Source of the DNA: Phascolarctos cinereus
Lineage: Eukaryota; Chordata; Mammalia; Diprotodontia; Phascolarctidae
Assembly: GCF_002099425.1 (NCBI RefSeq)
Contig: NW_018343973.1
Span: forward strand, 2,918,501-2,982,500
Direction: 5' to 3'
Length of the DNA stretch: 64,000 bases
Positions 22,970 to 33,856 of the stretch are shown one piece after another. Every line of letters starts with the position of its first letter. Position 1 is the first letter of the stretch. The position numbers and the translations under genes were made by a program. Under the pieces are notes generated by a model. That model saw only the letters and a list, made by a program, of their open reading frames with translations, made no database searches and was not told the origin of the DNA.

Positions 22970-23112
22970 CAGGGGTGAGGAACCTGTGGTCTCGAGGCCA
23001 GATGTGGCCTTCCAGGTCCTCAGGTGCAGCTTTTTGACTGAGTACAAGTTTTACAGAACAAATCCTTTTATTAAGGGGATTTGTTCTGTGAAGTTTAGAT
23101 TCACCACCCCTG
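22970..23112. mobile_element. hAT-type fold-back MITE (family B), internally deleted copy
   Basis: Starts 'caggggtgaggaacctgtgg' and ends 'ccacccctg'. The central hairpin 'acagaacaaatccttttatt' / 'aaggggatttgttctgtgaa' matches the complete copy at 51880-52082. Most of the right arm is missing. Confidence 0.75.
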
Positions 23113-23192
23113 CTCTATCCACTGGGCCCCCTAGTTGCCTCTGTAGAGTGCTTTCCAAATATAAAGTGCTATATAAATGTTAACTATTATTA
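23113..23192. mobile_element. SINE scraps
   Basis: 'ctctatccactgggcccc' is a reverse SINE head. 'ataaagtgctatataaatgt' is a MIR/Ther 3' end. Confidence 0.5.
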
Positions 23193-24077
23193 TGTCCCAT
23201 CTGATGCTGTCTCCTTTACATATCACCATAGTAGCAGTTGTTCGAAGTGGATTTCTTTTATTTCCAAGGCGTTTCTCTAATTATGATGTTAACAAAATAT
23301 TAATTTCTCTTTGTCACTGTGATAATCTAAAAACCTCTCTCTTTGCTCTTTAAACAGCTGCCCTAGTGCTGGCACTAGGCCCTCCTCTTGCCTCACACCC
23401 CTTCTTCCTTTCCGTCTCTAGAAGCCTCCAAAGTCTGTGCCTCATGTCATTGCAATCAAGCCTCCATGCCTCTCACCTGCCTCTGGTGAGCTGCCCAGTG
23501 TGAAGGAAATACACTGTCATCCACATCAAATATAAAGAGTGACATGGTGCCGGTGAATTACAAGACCAACCTCTTAGCAGCACCATCTCTGATTTCCCTT
23601 CCTTCTCATACTGGGGTCCTAAGGCCATTGCACATGAGGTCTGACAACCCCTCTGGTTGTATTCCTCCCTTGCTTTTCCAGCTTCCCAAGCTCCCAGCCT
23701 TGGATGTCTCATTTGAGGCCTTGGAGCTTTCCTTGTGTGAGTTAAAACACATCATAATAAAAGCTCATTGCTTCAAGCATTGCTGACCTGTCTAATTCTT
23801 TTGTGAAAACCTCCTATTAAGTCTCCAGTTTTCTGGAGATGACCGGGACAGCCTCCAAGGAACTGCTGTGGATTCCTTATATTTGCAAAAGAAATATCTA
23901 AGCACCACATTGTCAACAATTCTGGTGGAATCTGGGCTGGACCTCTAATCTTATCCTTGATTGAGAGCTTGAGAGAAAAACTGAGGAAATCTAATTGTGG
24001 TTCTCTGGCTGAAAAGGTGTGATTCTACCTTAACCAGCCCCAGTACCAAATACAAATATCCTGTGTCTATGGCAGAT
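23193..24077. other. unassigned (about 0.9 kb)
   Basis: No recognisable repeat. A polypyrimidine/AG sequence near 23340-23358 could resemble a splice acceptor, but the following frame has no recognisable product. Confidence 0.35.
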
Positions 24078-24359
24078 TTTAAAAGAAAGAGGAAAAGGAC
24101 TACATATACCAAAATGTTTATAGCAGCAATTTGTAATGGTAAAGAATTGGAAATTGAGGGGATGCCCATCTGTTGCGGAACAACTAAACAGGTTGTGGTA
24201 TATGATTTTGGTGGAATACTATTGTGCTGTAAGAAATGATGAGAAGAATGATTTCTTTTTTATATATAAGTTTATTTATTTTCAGTTTTCAACATTTACT
24301 TCCACAAGATTTTGAGTTCCAAATTTTCACCCCATCTCCCCTCCCCCCACCCCAAGATG

Positions 24360-24860
24360 GCATGCATTCTGAATATCCCTTCCCCTAGTCTGTCCTCTTC
24401 TATCTCTCCCCCCTTCTCTTATCCCCTTTCCCTTCTATTTTCCTGTAGGGCAGGACAGACTTCTGTACCCCATTTCCTGTATTTCTTATTTCCCAGTAGC
24501 ATGTGAAAACATTTTTTTAAACATATGTTTTTAAAACTTTAGGTTTCAAATTTTCTCCCTTCCTCCCTCCCCACCACCCTCATTGAAAAGGCAAGCAACT
24601 CAATATAGCTTATACATGTGCAGTTATGCAAAACACTTCCATAGTAGACATGTTGTGAAAAACTAACTCTATTTTCCTTAATCCTATCTTGCCCTCCCAT
24701 TTCTTCTATTCTTTCTTCTGACCCTGTCCCTCCTCAGAAGTATTTGCTTCTGATTACCGCCTTTTCCAATCTGCCCTCCTCTCTATCATTCCCCCTGCTC
24801 TCTTGTCCCCTTCTCCCCTTATTTTCCTGTAGGGTAAGACAGATTTCCTTATCCAATTGA
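24360..24860 (-). repeat. duplicated block inside the half-L1 3' UTR
   Basis: Two similar segments: about 24380-24475 ('ctattttcctgtagggcagg', 'acagacttctgtacccc') and about 24765-24850 ('ttattttcctgtagggtaag', 'acagatttccttatcc'). Each is paired with an L1-like A-rich end ('gttccaaattttcaccccat' and 'ggtttcaaattttctccctt', plus strand). Confidence 0.65.
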
Positions 24861-25250
24861 ATGTGTATGTTATTCCCTCCATAAGCCAACTCCTATGAGA
24901 ATAAGATTCCTCATTCCCTCTCACCTTCCCCATTTCCCCTCCACTGAAGAGCATTTTCTTTTCTGTTTTTTTTGTGAGATAATTTACCCCATTCTACCTC
25001 TCCCTTTCTTCTTCTCCGAATATAATCCTCTCTCATCCCTTAATTTTATTCTCCAGATATGACCCCTTAATCTTCAACTTACCCTGTACCCTCTATCTAT
25101 CTACCTACCTATACATACATATAATTTTTTTCTTCCAACTACCCTAATACTGACAAAGGTCTCATGAGTTTAAATATCATCTTTCCATGCAGGAATGTAA
25201 ACAGTTCAACTTAATAAGTCTCTTATGATTTCTCTTTCCTGTTTACCTCT

Positions 25251-26327
25251 TCATGTTCCACTTGAGTCTTGTATTTGAAAGTCAAATTTTCTATTCAGCT
25301 CTGGTCTTTTCATCAAGAATGCTTGAAAGTCCTCTATTTCACTGAATGACCATTTTTTCCCCTGAAGGATTATACTCAGTTTTGCTGGGTAGGTGATTCT
25401 TGGTTGTAATCCTATCTCCTTTGCCCTCCGGAATATTATATTCCATGCCCTGTGGTCCTTTAATGTAGAAGCTGCTAAATCTTGTGTTATCCTGATTGTG
25501 TTTCCACAGTACTTGAATTGTTTCTTTCTGGCAGCTTGTAATATTTTCTCCTTGACCTGGGAACTCTGGAATTTGGCTACAATATTCCTAGGAGTTTTCC
25601 TTTGGGGATCTCTTTCAGGAGGAGATTGTGGATTCTTTCAATTTCTATTTTGCCCTCTGGTTCTAAATATCAGGGCAGTTTTCCTTGATAATTTCTTGAA
25701 AGATGATGTCTAGGCTCTTTTTTTGATCATGGCTTTCAGATAGTCCAATAATTTTTAAATTCTCTCTCCTGGATCTATTTTCCAGGTCAGTTGTTTTTCC
25801 AATGAGATATTTCACATTGTTTTCTAATTTTTCATTCTTTTGGATTTGTTTTACAGTGTCTTGATTTCTCATAAAGTCACTAGCCTCCAATTGCTCTATT
25901 CTAATTTTTAAGGAAGTATTTTCTTCAGTAATCTTTTGGACTTCCTTTTCCATTTGGCCAATTTTTCTTTTTAGGGCATTCTTCTCCTCATTGGCTTTTT
26001 GGACCTCTTTTGCCATTTGGGTTAGGCTATTTTTTAAGGTGTTATTTTCTTCAGTATTTTTTGGGTCTCCTTTAGCAAGCTGTTGACTTGTTTTTCATGA
26101 TTTTCTTGCATCACTCTCATTTCTCTTCCCAGTTTTTCCTCTACTTCTCTTACTTGCTTCTCAAAATCCCTTTTGAGCTCTTCCAAGGCCTGGGACTGAT
26201 TCATATTTTTCTTGGAGGCTTTGGATGTAGGAGCTTTGACTTTGTTGTCTTCTTCTGGTTGTATATTTTGATCTTCTTTTCACCAAAGTAAGATAATAGT
26301 CTGACTCTTTTTGCGCTGCTTGCTCAT
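25251..26327 (-). pseudogene. L1 ORF1p (half-L1), broken
   Basis: About 358 codons from ATG at 26327 (MSKQRKKSQ) to the stop at 25251. Order: basic N-terminus; a long coiled coil (heptads such as MAKEVQKANEEKN, QMEKEVQKITEENTSL and RIEQL); the RRM entrance LENRSRRENLKIIGL, a hallmark of L1 ORF1p; then the C-terminal domain with AKFQSSQVKEKILQAAR, AWNIIFRRAKE, TYPAKLS and FQAFLMKRPEL. The protein is an RNA-binding trimeric chaperone in active L1s. Here one in-frame stop near the N-terminus and about three single-base frameshifts (A-runs near 26045, near 25663, near 25620) break the frame. Length agrees with an intact L1 ORF1. The central 117-codon stretch 25663-26016 is still open. Confidence 0.85.
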
Positions 26328-27465
26328 GATCCCAGCCAATTATTTGAGTTTTAAACTCTTTGTTAAGGTAAGAGTCTGCTTCCAATGTGGAGAATATACT
26401 GTCCCAAGCTTCGGGGGTTTTACAGCTCTTTTCAGAGAAACTTGTAGGGACCTGTAAATTTTCAGTTCTTCCAAGGTGGTATGATAAGGGGTGAGGTGTT
26501 TACTCCTTTCCTGGCCTATGCTGTGGTCTATTAGTGACCACAAGCACTCCTTTCTGTCCTGGAACTGTGAGGAAGGTTTCCTGTCCATAGCCACTACAAG
26601 CTCCACCGTGCCAGAACTCGTCCTCACTGCAGAACCCCCATCCAAAACTGTGACCTATATCCAAGCACGGGCAAAGCAAGAGATTCCTGCCTCACCACCA
26701 GCAGAGAGATCCCTGCAATCCCCCTCTGATCAGCCGCTTGATTCCCCCTCAGTCTGTGGGCTAGAAGCTTGGGAAGCAGCTGCCTACCCCAGGGCCACGT
26801 TCTGGGGGAACTGGATCTGAGACCCCGCCTTCCTCTCTCAGCACCACAGAAACAGACTTTTCCCACTGACCTTCTAAGTTGTCTTTGGCATTCCTGGATT
26901 GAGGAGTCTGGAAACCACCACAGCTGCCCGCAGTTCAGTCCTCTGAGGCCTGCTCCAGGTTTGCTGTGGCCTGTGCGCCTACCCCAAGCTGCGCTGTGCT
27001 CCCAGCCTGGTGTGATATACGTTTCTGATCAATCATCCAGGTTGTCTTGGGATGGAAATTTGTTTCACTCTGTCTTTTTATGGGTTCTGCTGCCTTGGAA
27101 TTTGTTTAGAGCCATTTTTTATAGGTATTTGGAGGGGTTTGGGGGAGAGCTCAAGCAAGTTGCTGCTTTTACTCGGCCATCTTGGCTCTGCTCCCGAGAA
27201 AAATGATTTCAAAAAAGCCTGGGAAGACTTATATGACCTGATGCAAAGTGAAGTGAGCAAAACCTGGAGAACATTGCACACAATGACAGTAATACTGTAA
27301 GGATGATCAACTGTGGAAAACTTGACTATTCTGATCAAAACAATGATCCATGACAATTCCTAAGGACCCATGATGAAAAAAAGTGCTATCTCCAGAAAGA
27401 AAACTGATGAACTTCCCATTTGAAACTCAAAATTTTTAAAAAAGAATGGTAAAATTAAATATTTT

Positions 27466-27744
27466 TGAAAAGTAATTTAATGACCAGTTTCCACTTCAAG
27501 CTCATTTTCATTTCATATAGTTTCGAAAAGCTTGTGTGATTATATAGAAAAGGATAATGCTTCCTTTGAACCAAAATTCCTTCTCTGCTCTTTGACAGAA
27601 AAGAAAGATGAATTACTTGAGAAAAAAAATTCTCTCTTCACTTCTGTTTGAAAACTCTGAATGTCTGAATTCCTTCCTCTATGAAGCTGGGATAGTTTTG
27701 TCCTGTTCTGATTGATCCACAGTAGGCTACAAAATGATGCTTTT
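27466..27744. other. unassigned
   Basis: Nothing recognised between the L1 3' end and the next L2. Confidence 0.3.
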
Positions 27745-28945
27745 TCTCTTAGTTACTCCATCAACTCTTCTGGATTCAATAGTCATCTCTATGGAGATGA
27801 CTCTCACATCTATATATCCAGCCTAACCTTTCTCCTGAACTCCAGAACCACTTCACCAATGGCCTATTAGGTATTTCAGAAAGGACATTACATAGACACC
27901 TCAAAGCTCCAAAAGAGCTCATTATCTTTCCCCCACCAAAACCACTCCATTTCTCAACCTCCCTGTTTCTGTCAAAGAACCCCCCCATCCTTCTAGTCAT
28001 ACAGTCATCCCCAGCTCCTCACTGTACATCCCATGGTGTTTGGTCAAATATACCTCTCACATCCACTCTCTTCGCTCCAGTCACATGGCAGTTACTCTAG
28101 GTCATATCCTCAAAATCTCTAGTCTAGATTATTATAATATTCACCTAATTGGTCTCCCTGCTTTCAGTCTCTCCCTTACCCAGTCCAACCTCCACACAAC
28201 TGCCATAGTGATGTACCTATAGCACGGGTCTGACCATGTCAGGCTGCTCAAATATCTTCAACAATTTCCTGTTACCTCTAGAACCAAGTGCAAACTCTTC
28301 TCTTTAGCATTTAAAACCCTTCACAATCGGGCTCCAAACTCTTTTAGGCCTTATTATATGCTACTCCTTTTCATGCATTCTTCAGTGCAGCCAAATTGGC
28401 CTTCCTGCTATTCCTCACATAACACATTCCATCTTTCATCTCCCTGCCTTTGCGTGAAATGCTCTCCATTCCTGAATTGTGCTCCCTCTTAGAATCTCTA
28501 GATTATTCCAAATCTAGGTTCAAATACCATCTCCTACATGAGGTTTTTCCTTATTTCTCTGCTTTTTGTGTGCTTCTCTCTGCAAATGATCCTAGAATCA
28601 CAGCATTATAGATTCAGAGCTGGAGGGAATCTTAGAGTTTGTTGTGTCTGACCCTCTTCATTTTATAAATGAGGAAACTGAAGCCAAGAGGGCTCGAGTG
28701 CTATGCCCAGAGGTGGACAACTACTAAGTGTCTGAGTCATGATTTGCGCTCAAATGTTCTTGACTCTAAGCCCTGCACTTTTTTGTATGTAATTATTTTG
28801 TATGTACTAATGTGTGTTATATGTTTTCCCATTCCATAAAATGTGAGCTCCTTGAAGGCAGATGTTTGTAACAATATGTGACATCTAGCACGATGTTTGG
28901 CATTCACTAGGTGCTCACTAAAGACTTGTTGACTGGTTGGTTTGG
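27745..28945 (+). mobile_element. L2 LINE 3' third, interrupted by a MIR
   Basis: Ordered L2 landmarks: 'ggagatgactctcacatcta' (after the RT domain), 'gcacgggtctgaccatgtca', 'tttagcatttaaaacccttc', 'gcctttgcgtgaaatgctct', then, after a MIR insertion at 28590-28775, 'aaatgtgagctccttgaagg' and 'cactaggtgctcactaaaga'. The 3' end is complete; the 5' part is missing. It overlaps the end of the 21160-22965 copy in L2 coordinates, so the two are separate insertions. Confidence 0.88.
28590..28775 (-). mobile_element. MIR-type SINE inside L2
   Basis: 'agattcagagctggagggaa', 'aaatgaggaaactgaagcca' and 'gactctaagccctgca' in reverse order. Confidence 0.75.
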
Positions 28946-30255
28946 CTACTTGGAGAGTGTTGTATATGGTGAGCAGTGGTCAAGAGAAACAAGAAGCAGG
29001 GAAGTGATGACGATAGAACTTCAATCTCTGTGGACAAGTCACAATCAGACTAACCAGCTATTGGCCCAGGTTGTATATGTGTGTGGCTCCAAAGTGTTGG
29101 AACTCAAATGTGCCCAAGAAAGACTTGAGGCAAGTCTGTGCTCTTCAGATGCCTTTCAGAGCTTCTGTCTAAGGTGGCCAGAAGGGAATAGTTGAGTAAA
29201 GATGACATCTATTTTGTAACCACGAAGAGAAGAAAAACCCCAAGCTAAGGATCAGAAGAACAATCACTCCTAATTCTCCATCAGCATATGCCTCAAATTC
29301 AGAAGAGATTAGGATAAACTCCTCTCCAAAGAGAGAAAACTGTTTCCAGTGCAACTACAAATGTGGGCCTGTCCTTCCTTGACCTCACTCACTGCTTAGG
29401 ATGGGGATAGAAACAGTGTCTTTAAAGACTAAAGGACTATTGGCTATTGAAGAAAGAACTTGGCCAGTCCTTCTTTTGTCCTGTTTAAGTCAGAGGAATC
29501 CAGTGGTTTTAAAAATATTTAACCAAAACAAAATGGCCTTTAAGTGGCAATGCTTTGGAGTATCAACACTAACCCAGGGCATCCCCATCTTACTTATACA
29601 ATGATTCAGCTCCCTTTCACAAGTCTGGGCATGCCTCACTCCTGAAACATCTATATATCTACTTTACCCCTGACTTCCCACTGTGACTTTTCCCCACCTT
29701 CACCCCTCAACACTAAAAGCAATGGAGTGAGCATCACAGTATCACCACATTGCTACTCCTACCAAAGGGCTAAGCTAGAGGTGATTCTCCCTTTGCTCAC
29801 CTTCCTTAGACAGAATCCTGCTTCTACAGCTAGGTATTTTGCCCAAAACAAAGTATTTGGCTGGGTCTTATCCATTCCATGATACGGAATTATTCTTTTC
29901 AGCCACCACCTGCACACCCTTTGCAATTGCATCACCTTTGCATATGAAGAACACTCAGGGCTGGCTAAGGGCCACATATCTCCAAGGCTAAGTGTCTCTT
30001 TACTTATTAACTGAAGGCTACAGCCTTAATCAGACCAGTTGGAACATGAATTTGCTGAACCTGGATCTCTTGTGTGAAACACAAGGCCTATGAGATCTAA
30101 ACATACTTCTGTTTATAAATATATTGTATTATAAGCGAAGCAGAAGGCTTTATAATCATCCAATATTCTTGGGAAGAGGAGGAGAAGCAGAATGAACATT
30201 CACCAATTATTCTTCCCTTGTTGGGAATTAATGTATAGTTGATCTTAGCTAAAAT
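28946..30255. other. unassigned (about 1.3 kb)
   Basis: No named repeat. The 94-codon open frame at 28911-29195 starts inside the L2 tail and has no family motif. Confidence 0.35.
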
Positions 30256-30259
30256 ATAA

Positions 30260-30440
30260 AAACAATGGACCACAGGATCAAAGATTTATAACTGGGAAGG
30301 ACTTTAGAGGTCATTTATTTCAACCACCCTATTTTACAAATGAGGAAACTCAGACCCATGGAAATCATGTGACTTGACCAAGGTCACTGAAATGCTAAAT
30401 GGCAGAGTTGGTATCTGAACCCAGGTCATCAGACTTTCAG
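30260..30440 (-). mobile_element. MIR-type core-SINE
   Basis: 'ggaaggactttagaggtcat', 'acaaatgaggaaactcagac' and 'atctgaacccaggtcatcag' in order. Confidence 0.8.
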
Positions 30441-31100
30441 GTTCTTTATGTACATAAATGCTACACTCTCTTTTCACTATCAGAAATGCTACTTGCTTTC
30501 AACCTTTCCTTCTCCACTGGCTCCTACTTATCTGTCTACTAAAGGGCTCTGGTCTTTACACATCCAGAAAAATTCCCCTTCAACCATCCAGTTACCTTCC
30601 CATCTCTCCCCTTCTCCCATTCCATTCAACATCAAACTTCTTGGAAAAGTCATCTTCACTTACTACTTTCACTTCAGCAACAACCACTTTTTCCTCAGCC
30701 TCTTGTGATCTGACTTCCAATCCCACCTGGACTCTGAAACTGCTCTCTTATGATTACCCCATTCAATTATTTTGTTGGGATCCTTGTGATCCTTGACCTC
30801 ACTGCAGCATTTGAGACTGTCAACCACTCTTGACTTCAGAGATATCACATCCTCCTAGTTCTTCCACGCCTCTAACCACTCATCTGCCTCCTTTGTTGGC
30901 TCCTTGTTTGCTTCCTGACTCTTTGAGGTAGATGTTTCTCCTCTTCTGCCCATGGCTATCTTCTTATCTCCCTCTATGTCTTCCTTCAGCATCTCATCCA
31001 CTACCGTGGCTTCCATGCTATGTAAATGCCTCCTAAATCTCGGACTCCAGCCCTGATCTTCCTCCCAGACTGTAGACTCGTATCATCAACTGCTTGCATA
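30441..31100 (+). mobile_element. L2 LINE, reverse-transcriptase region
   Basis: 'catcaaacttcttggaaaag' and 'gactctgaaactgctctctt' (the HSTETALSK region), then 'ccttgacctcactgcagcat' / 'ttgagactgtcaaccactct' (the DLTAAFETVNH-type RT motif), continuing to about 31100. Broken by several stops. Confidence 0.75.
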
Positions 31101-31139
31101 TAGGCTATCTCCAACTGGCCCCTCAGACCCCACATGTCA

Positions 31140-31435
31140 GGTATGTCAGAGATGTGACTTCTTTAAGGATCTTACATTCTAATTGGGTAAGATAACACAC
31201 AGAAGGGAGCTAGAAAGTTGAGGAGGAGAGAAGAAGGCTATTGACAAGAAGTCTAGAGAGTGACAAGTAGAGCCAGGACTGAAATGAGCAGGCCTGGCCT
31301 GGGTGCCTTGTGAAATAGTGGTCCTCAACAAAGACCCATCTATCAAAAGAGCCACAGTTAAGAGGCATCTCCAAGGGGAGAGTGGAAGAGCCAAGGCTTG
31401 AATCCAGATTCCCTGAAATGATGCCTAGCAGTTCT
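31140..31435. repeat. unclassified repeat family X, copy 1
   Basis: 'ggatcttacattctaattgg' followed by 'gataacacacagaagggagc' parallels 56880-56930 and 50570-50625. Class unknown. Confidence 0.4.
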
Positions 31436-31444
31436 TCTGAGCTG

Positions 31445-31900
31445 TCCCATGTTTATAATATTCCACATACCTGGGATGTATTCCATTACCTCCCTTTATC
31501 CTCTCCCTGCTGAATTCCTTGATATTCTAGAAAGTCCAACTCAATGCTATCTCCTCCTAGAAGCTTTTCACCTAGGCAGTAATGACCTCCCTCGCCCCAC
31601 ACTTCGCATAACACACTATTTGCACTTCTTTTTTTCATTTATATATTATTTTATATTTCATATATACATATGCATATATATGTGTGTGTGTGTGTGTATA
31701 TGTGTATATGTATACACACACACACACACACATATATATATATGTATATTTATATATTGATGATGATGGTGATGATGAATCTTACTAGATTTTAAGCTTA
31801 AGGACAGGAGAGACCTTGTGTCATCTAAACTTTTTCCCCTCTTCAAACCTAGCTGAGTATCTTGCACAAATAGGTGTTTAATATGTCTGTTGAATTTCAG
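31445..31900 (+). mobile_element. L2 3' end split by a microsatellite
   Basis: 31450-31640 ('cctgggatgtattccattac', 'aatgctatctcctcctagaa') and 31780-31900 ('agattttaagcttaaggaca', 'cttgcacaaataggtgttta') are the two parts, with the simple repeat grown between them. Confidence 0.7.
31650..31765. repeat. TATATG/(TG)n-(CA)n inverted microsatellite
   Basis: A (TG)n arm at about 31681-31700 faces a (CA)n arm at about 31714-31732, with TATA blocks outside and 'tatatgtgtatatgtata' between. The arms are complementary and could form a hairpin. Confidence 0.9.
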
Positions 31901-32685
31901 ACTTATCATTATTTCATTTAGTGAATCATTTATTCATTTATCAAACATTAAATGCCTACTATATGCAAAGCACTTGCAGAGAGACTATGATAAATATGAC
32001 CTGCCATCATAGATTATCTAGAAGAGGAGGTAATCAGTCAGTCAACAATCATTTATTAAATGCTTACTAAGACACTGCTAATTGCTAAGGTTATAAAAAA
32101 GGGCAAAGATATGGACCCTGATTCAAGGACCTCATATTCTAATGGAGATGGGGCACAATATGCAAATAACTAGGCACGTACAAGATACATAAGAGTAGAT
32201 AGAAGGTAATCTGAGAGGGGAAGTCATTAGCAGTGGGATGGGGACTATAAGACAACAAAATAGTAATTAATACAAAATAAAATACAACATGTGCGTAAGA
32301 GAGTTACAGCATACTGTGAGAATTCATAAAAGGGAGAAATTACTTCCTTTTTGGCAATCAAGAAAGGTTTCCTGGCAGAGAAAACAGTTGGGCATGATCT
32401 GGAAGTCAGCGTGGAAATCAGGTAGAAATAAGACAACACGCTAGGCATAAGAAAAGCATAAGCAAAAGCAGAGGAATAAGAACAGATAGGTCATGTAGGT
32501 CAGTGATGTCAAACTCAAATAGAAATGGGAGCCACTAATCCATACTGAAAGATCCTTGCAAGCTGCATGTGGACTTAGTTTTAAGATACAATATTGTCTA
32601 TATTTTATCAAATTTTATTTGTTTTGCTAAATATTTCCCAATTACATTATAAACTGATTCTGTGGCTGACTAAGTTGTGTTACAT

Positions 32686-32850
32686 GCTTTTATTTGTTTG
32701 TTTATTTATTTAATTATTTTCCGAGGCAATCAGGGTTCAGTGACTTGCCCAGAGTCACACAGCTAGTAAGTATCATGTGTCTGAGGCCAGATTTGAACTC
32801 AGGTCCTCCTGACTCCAAGGCTGGAGCTCTATCTACTGCGCGTGTTTTAT
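32686..32850 (-). mobile_element. poly(A)-tailed tRNA-derived SINE
   Basis: T-rich start, 'ggcaatcagggttcagtgac', 'cttgcccagagtcacacagc', 'aactcaggtcctcctgactc', head 'agctctatctactgcgc'. Possible flanking match ATGCTTTTA / ATGCTCTTA. Confidence 0.85.
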
Positions 32851-32857
32851 GCTCTTA

Positions 32858-33345
32858 ATGGAATACCATTGTGCTATAAGAAATGATGAGCAATGATTTC
32901 AGAAAAACCTGGAAAGACTTACATTAACTGATTCAAAGTGAAGTGATATTGTACACAGTAATAGCAATAATGTACAATAATCAGCTGTGAATGACTTAGC
33001 TGTTTTCAGCAATGATCCAAGACAATTCCAAAGAACTCATGATGAAAAATTGCTATCCACATCCAGAGAAAAAACTGACAGAATCTGACTGCAGAAAAAA
33101 GCATACTATTTTTAACTTTCTTAATTTTTTGTGTGTGTTTTTTTTGGCTTGTGTTTTCTTTCACAACATAACTAATATCAAAATATGTTTTGCACAATTG
33201 CATGTGTATAACATATAAAATTGGTTTCAATGGGGAGGGGGAAGGGGAGGAGAGGGAGAGGAACTTGGAACTCAAAATTTTAAAAAATGAATTGTTAAAA
33301 TTGTTTTTACATGCAATAGGGAAAAATAAAATATTATTTAAAAAT
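32858..33345 (+). mobile_element. L1 3' end, 5'-truncated
   Basis: Contains 'aatggaataccattgtgcta' (ORF2 end, parallel to 24210-24230), 'gatccaagacaattccaaag', 'aactcaaaattttaaaaaat' and an A-rich end with AATAAA at about 33325. Confidence 0.88.
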
Positions 33346-33504
33346 AATCTGGTTTTAATTGTACTTGGGAGTGTTGTAGTCCACGTGTGGCCTATGGGCC
33401 ATGCATTTGACACACCTGAGACCAGTTGATCAGTACAGTTTGGTTAGAGCATAAGGAGAAATATTATGAGATAAAACTGGAAAGCTAGGTTAGAGTCAGA
33501 TCAT

Positions 33505-33763
33505 GTTGTTGTTGTTCAGTCATTTTCAGTCATGCCCAACTCTTCATGACCCCATTTGGGGTTTTCTTGGCAAAACTCCTGGCGTGGTTTGCCATTTCCT
33601 TCTCCAGCTCATTTTGCAGATGAAGAAACTGAGGCAAACAGGGTTCAGTGACTTGCCCAGAGTCATACAGCTACAAAGTGTCTACGGTCAGATTCAAACT
33701 CACGAAAATGAGTCTTTCTAACTCCAGGCCTGGTACTCTATGTATTTGCCATCCAGCTGCTCC
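33505..33763 (-). mobile_element. RTE-tailed tRNA-derived SINE, complete
   Basis: Tail 'gttgttgttcagtcattttc', 'ggggttttcttggcaaaact', core, head 'ccatccagctgctcc'. A perfect 13-bp target-site duplication AGAGTCAGATCAT lies at 33492-33504 and 33764-33776, the longest perfect RTE-SINE duplication I found here. Confidence 0.96.
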
Positions 33764-33856
33764 AGAGTCAGATCATAGAGGCTCTTGAATGCCGGATTAA
33801 AATTTTGGGAATTTGCTTTCTAAATAATTGGGAGACCTTGAAGGATTCTGAGGTTT

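Larger units (their letters stand above)
24256..27195 (-). mobile_element. half-L1 (HAL1-like) retrotransposon, near full length
   Basis: A 2.94-kb non-LTR element on the minus strand. Its 5' end is intact: the reverse strand begins 'gggagcagagccaagatggc', the usual start of a marsupial L1-type 5' UTR. The 5' UTR spans about 27195-26330, ORF1 follows (26327-25251), then a purine-rich 3' UTR of about 1 kb and a short A-rich tail. There is no ORF2: the sequence passes from the ORF1 stop straight into the 3' UTR. The target-site duplication is 15 bp with one mismatch (24241-24255 GAGAAGAATGATTTC, 27196-27210 GAGAAAAATGATTTC), so the copy inserted as this short unit and was not made by later loss of ORF2 at this site. 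Such ORF1-only L1 derivatives are known as HAL1 and depend on L1 for mobilisation. Confidence 0.85.
24078..27465 (+). mobile_element. L1 3' end (ORF2 C-terminus and 3' UTR) split by the half-L1
   Basis: 24078-24255 and 27211-27465 form one 5'-truncated L1. The translated end of ORF2 is visible in pieces: KNWKLRGCPS, LWYMILVEYYCAVRNDE and, after the insertion, NDFKKAWEDLYDLMQSEVSK, which parallel the WIKKMW...YYAAIKNDE end of mammalian L1 ORF2p. The 3' UTR keeps 'gatgaacttcccatttgaaa' and 'actcaaaatttttaaaaaag'. Marsupial L1 3' ends also occur at 32860-33345 and 46200-47255. Confidence 0.88.
32501..33418 (+). mobile_element. hAT-type MITE (family A), split by SINE and L1
   Basis: Left end 'cagtgatgtcaaactcaaat', right end 'gcatttgacacacctg'. 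The ends are imperfect inverted repeats. The body at 32501-32685 ('tgttttgctaaatatttccc') continues at 33346-33418 ('tgggccatgcatttgacaca'). A related copy lies at 51220-51400. No transposase is present. The 8-bp flanks do not match, so the target-site duplication is lost or the ends are misplaced. Confidence 0.75.

Noticed and set aside
21354-22978. Several 70-128 codon frames resembling a host protein cluster
   Set aside because: They are pieces of the L2 endonuclease and reverse transcriptase, broken by stops and shifts.
23340-23460. Acceptor-like 'ctctttaaacag' followed by a short open stretch
   Set aside because: No conserved domain, no donor at a sensible position, no way to test it from sequence alone.
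26491-27300. Open frames of 80-145 codons on both strands near 26.5-27.3 kb
   Set aside because: They lie in the GC-richer 5' UTR of the half-L1 and in the host L1 3' end; not host genes.
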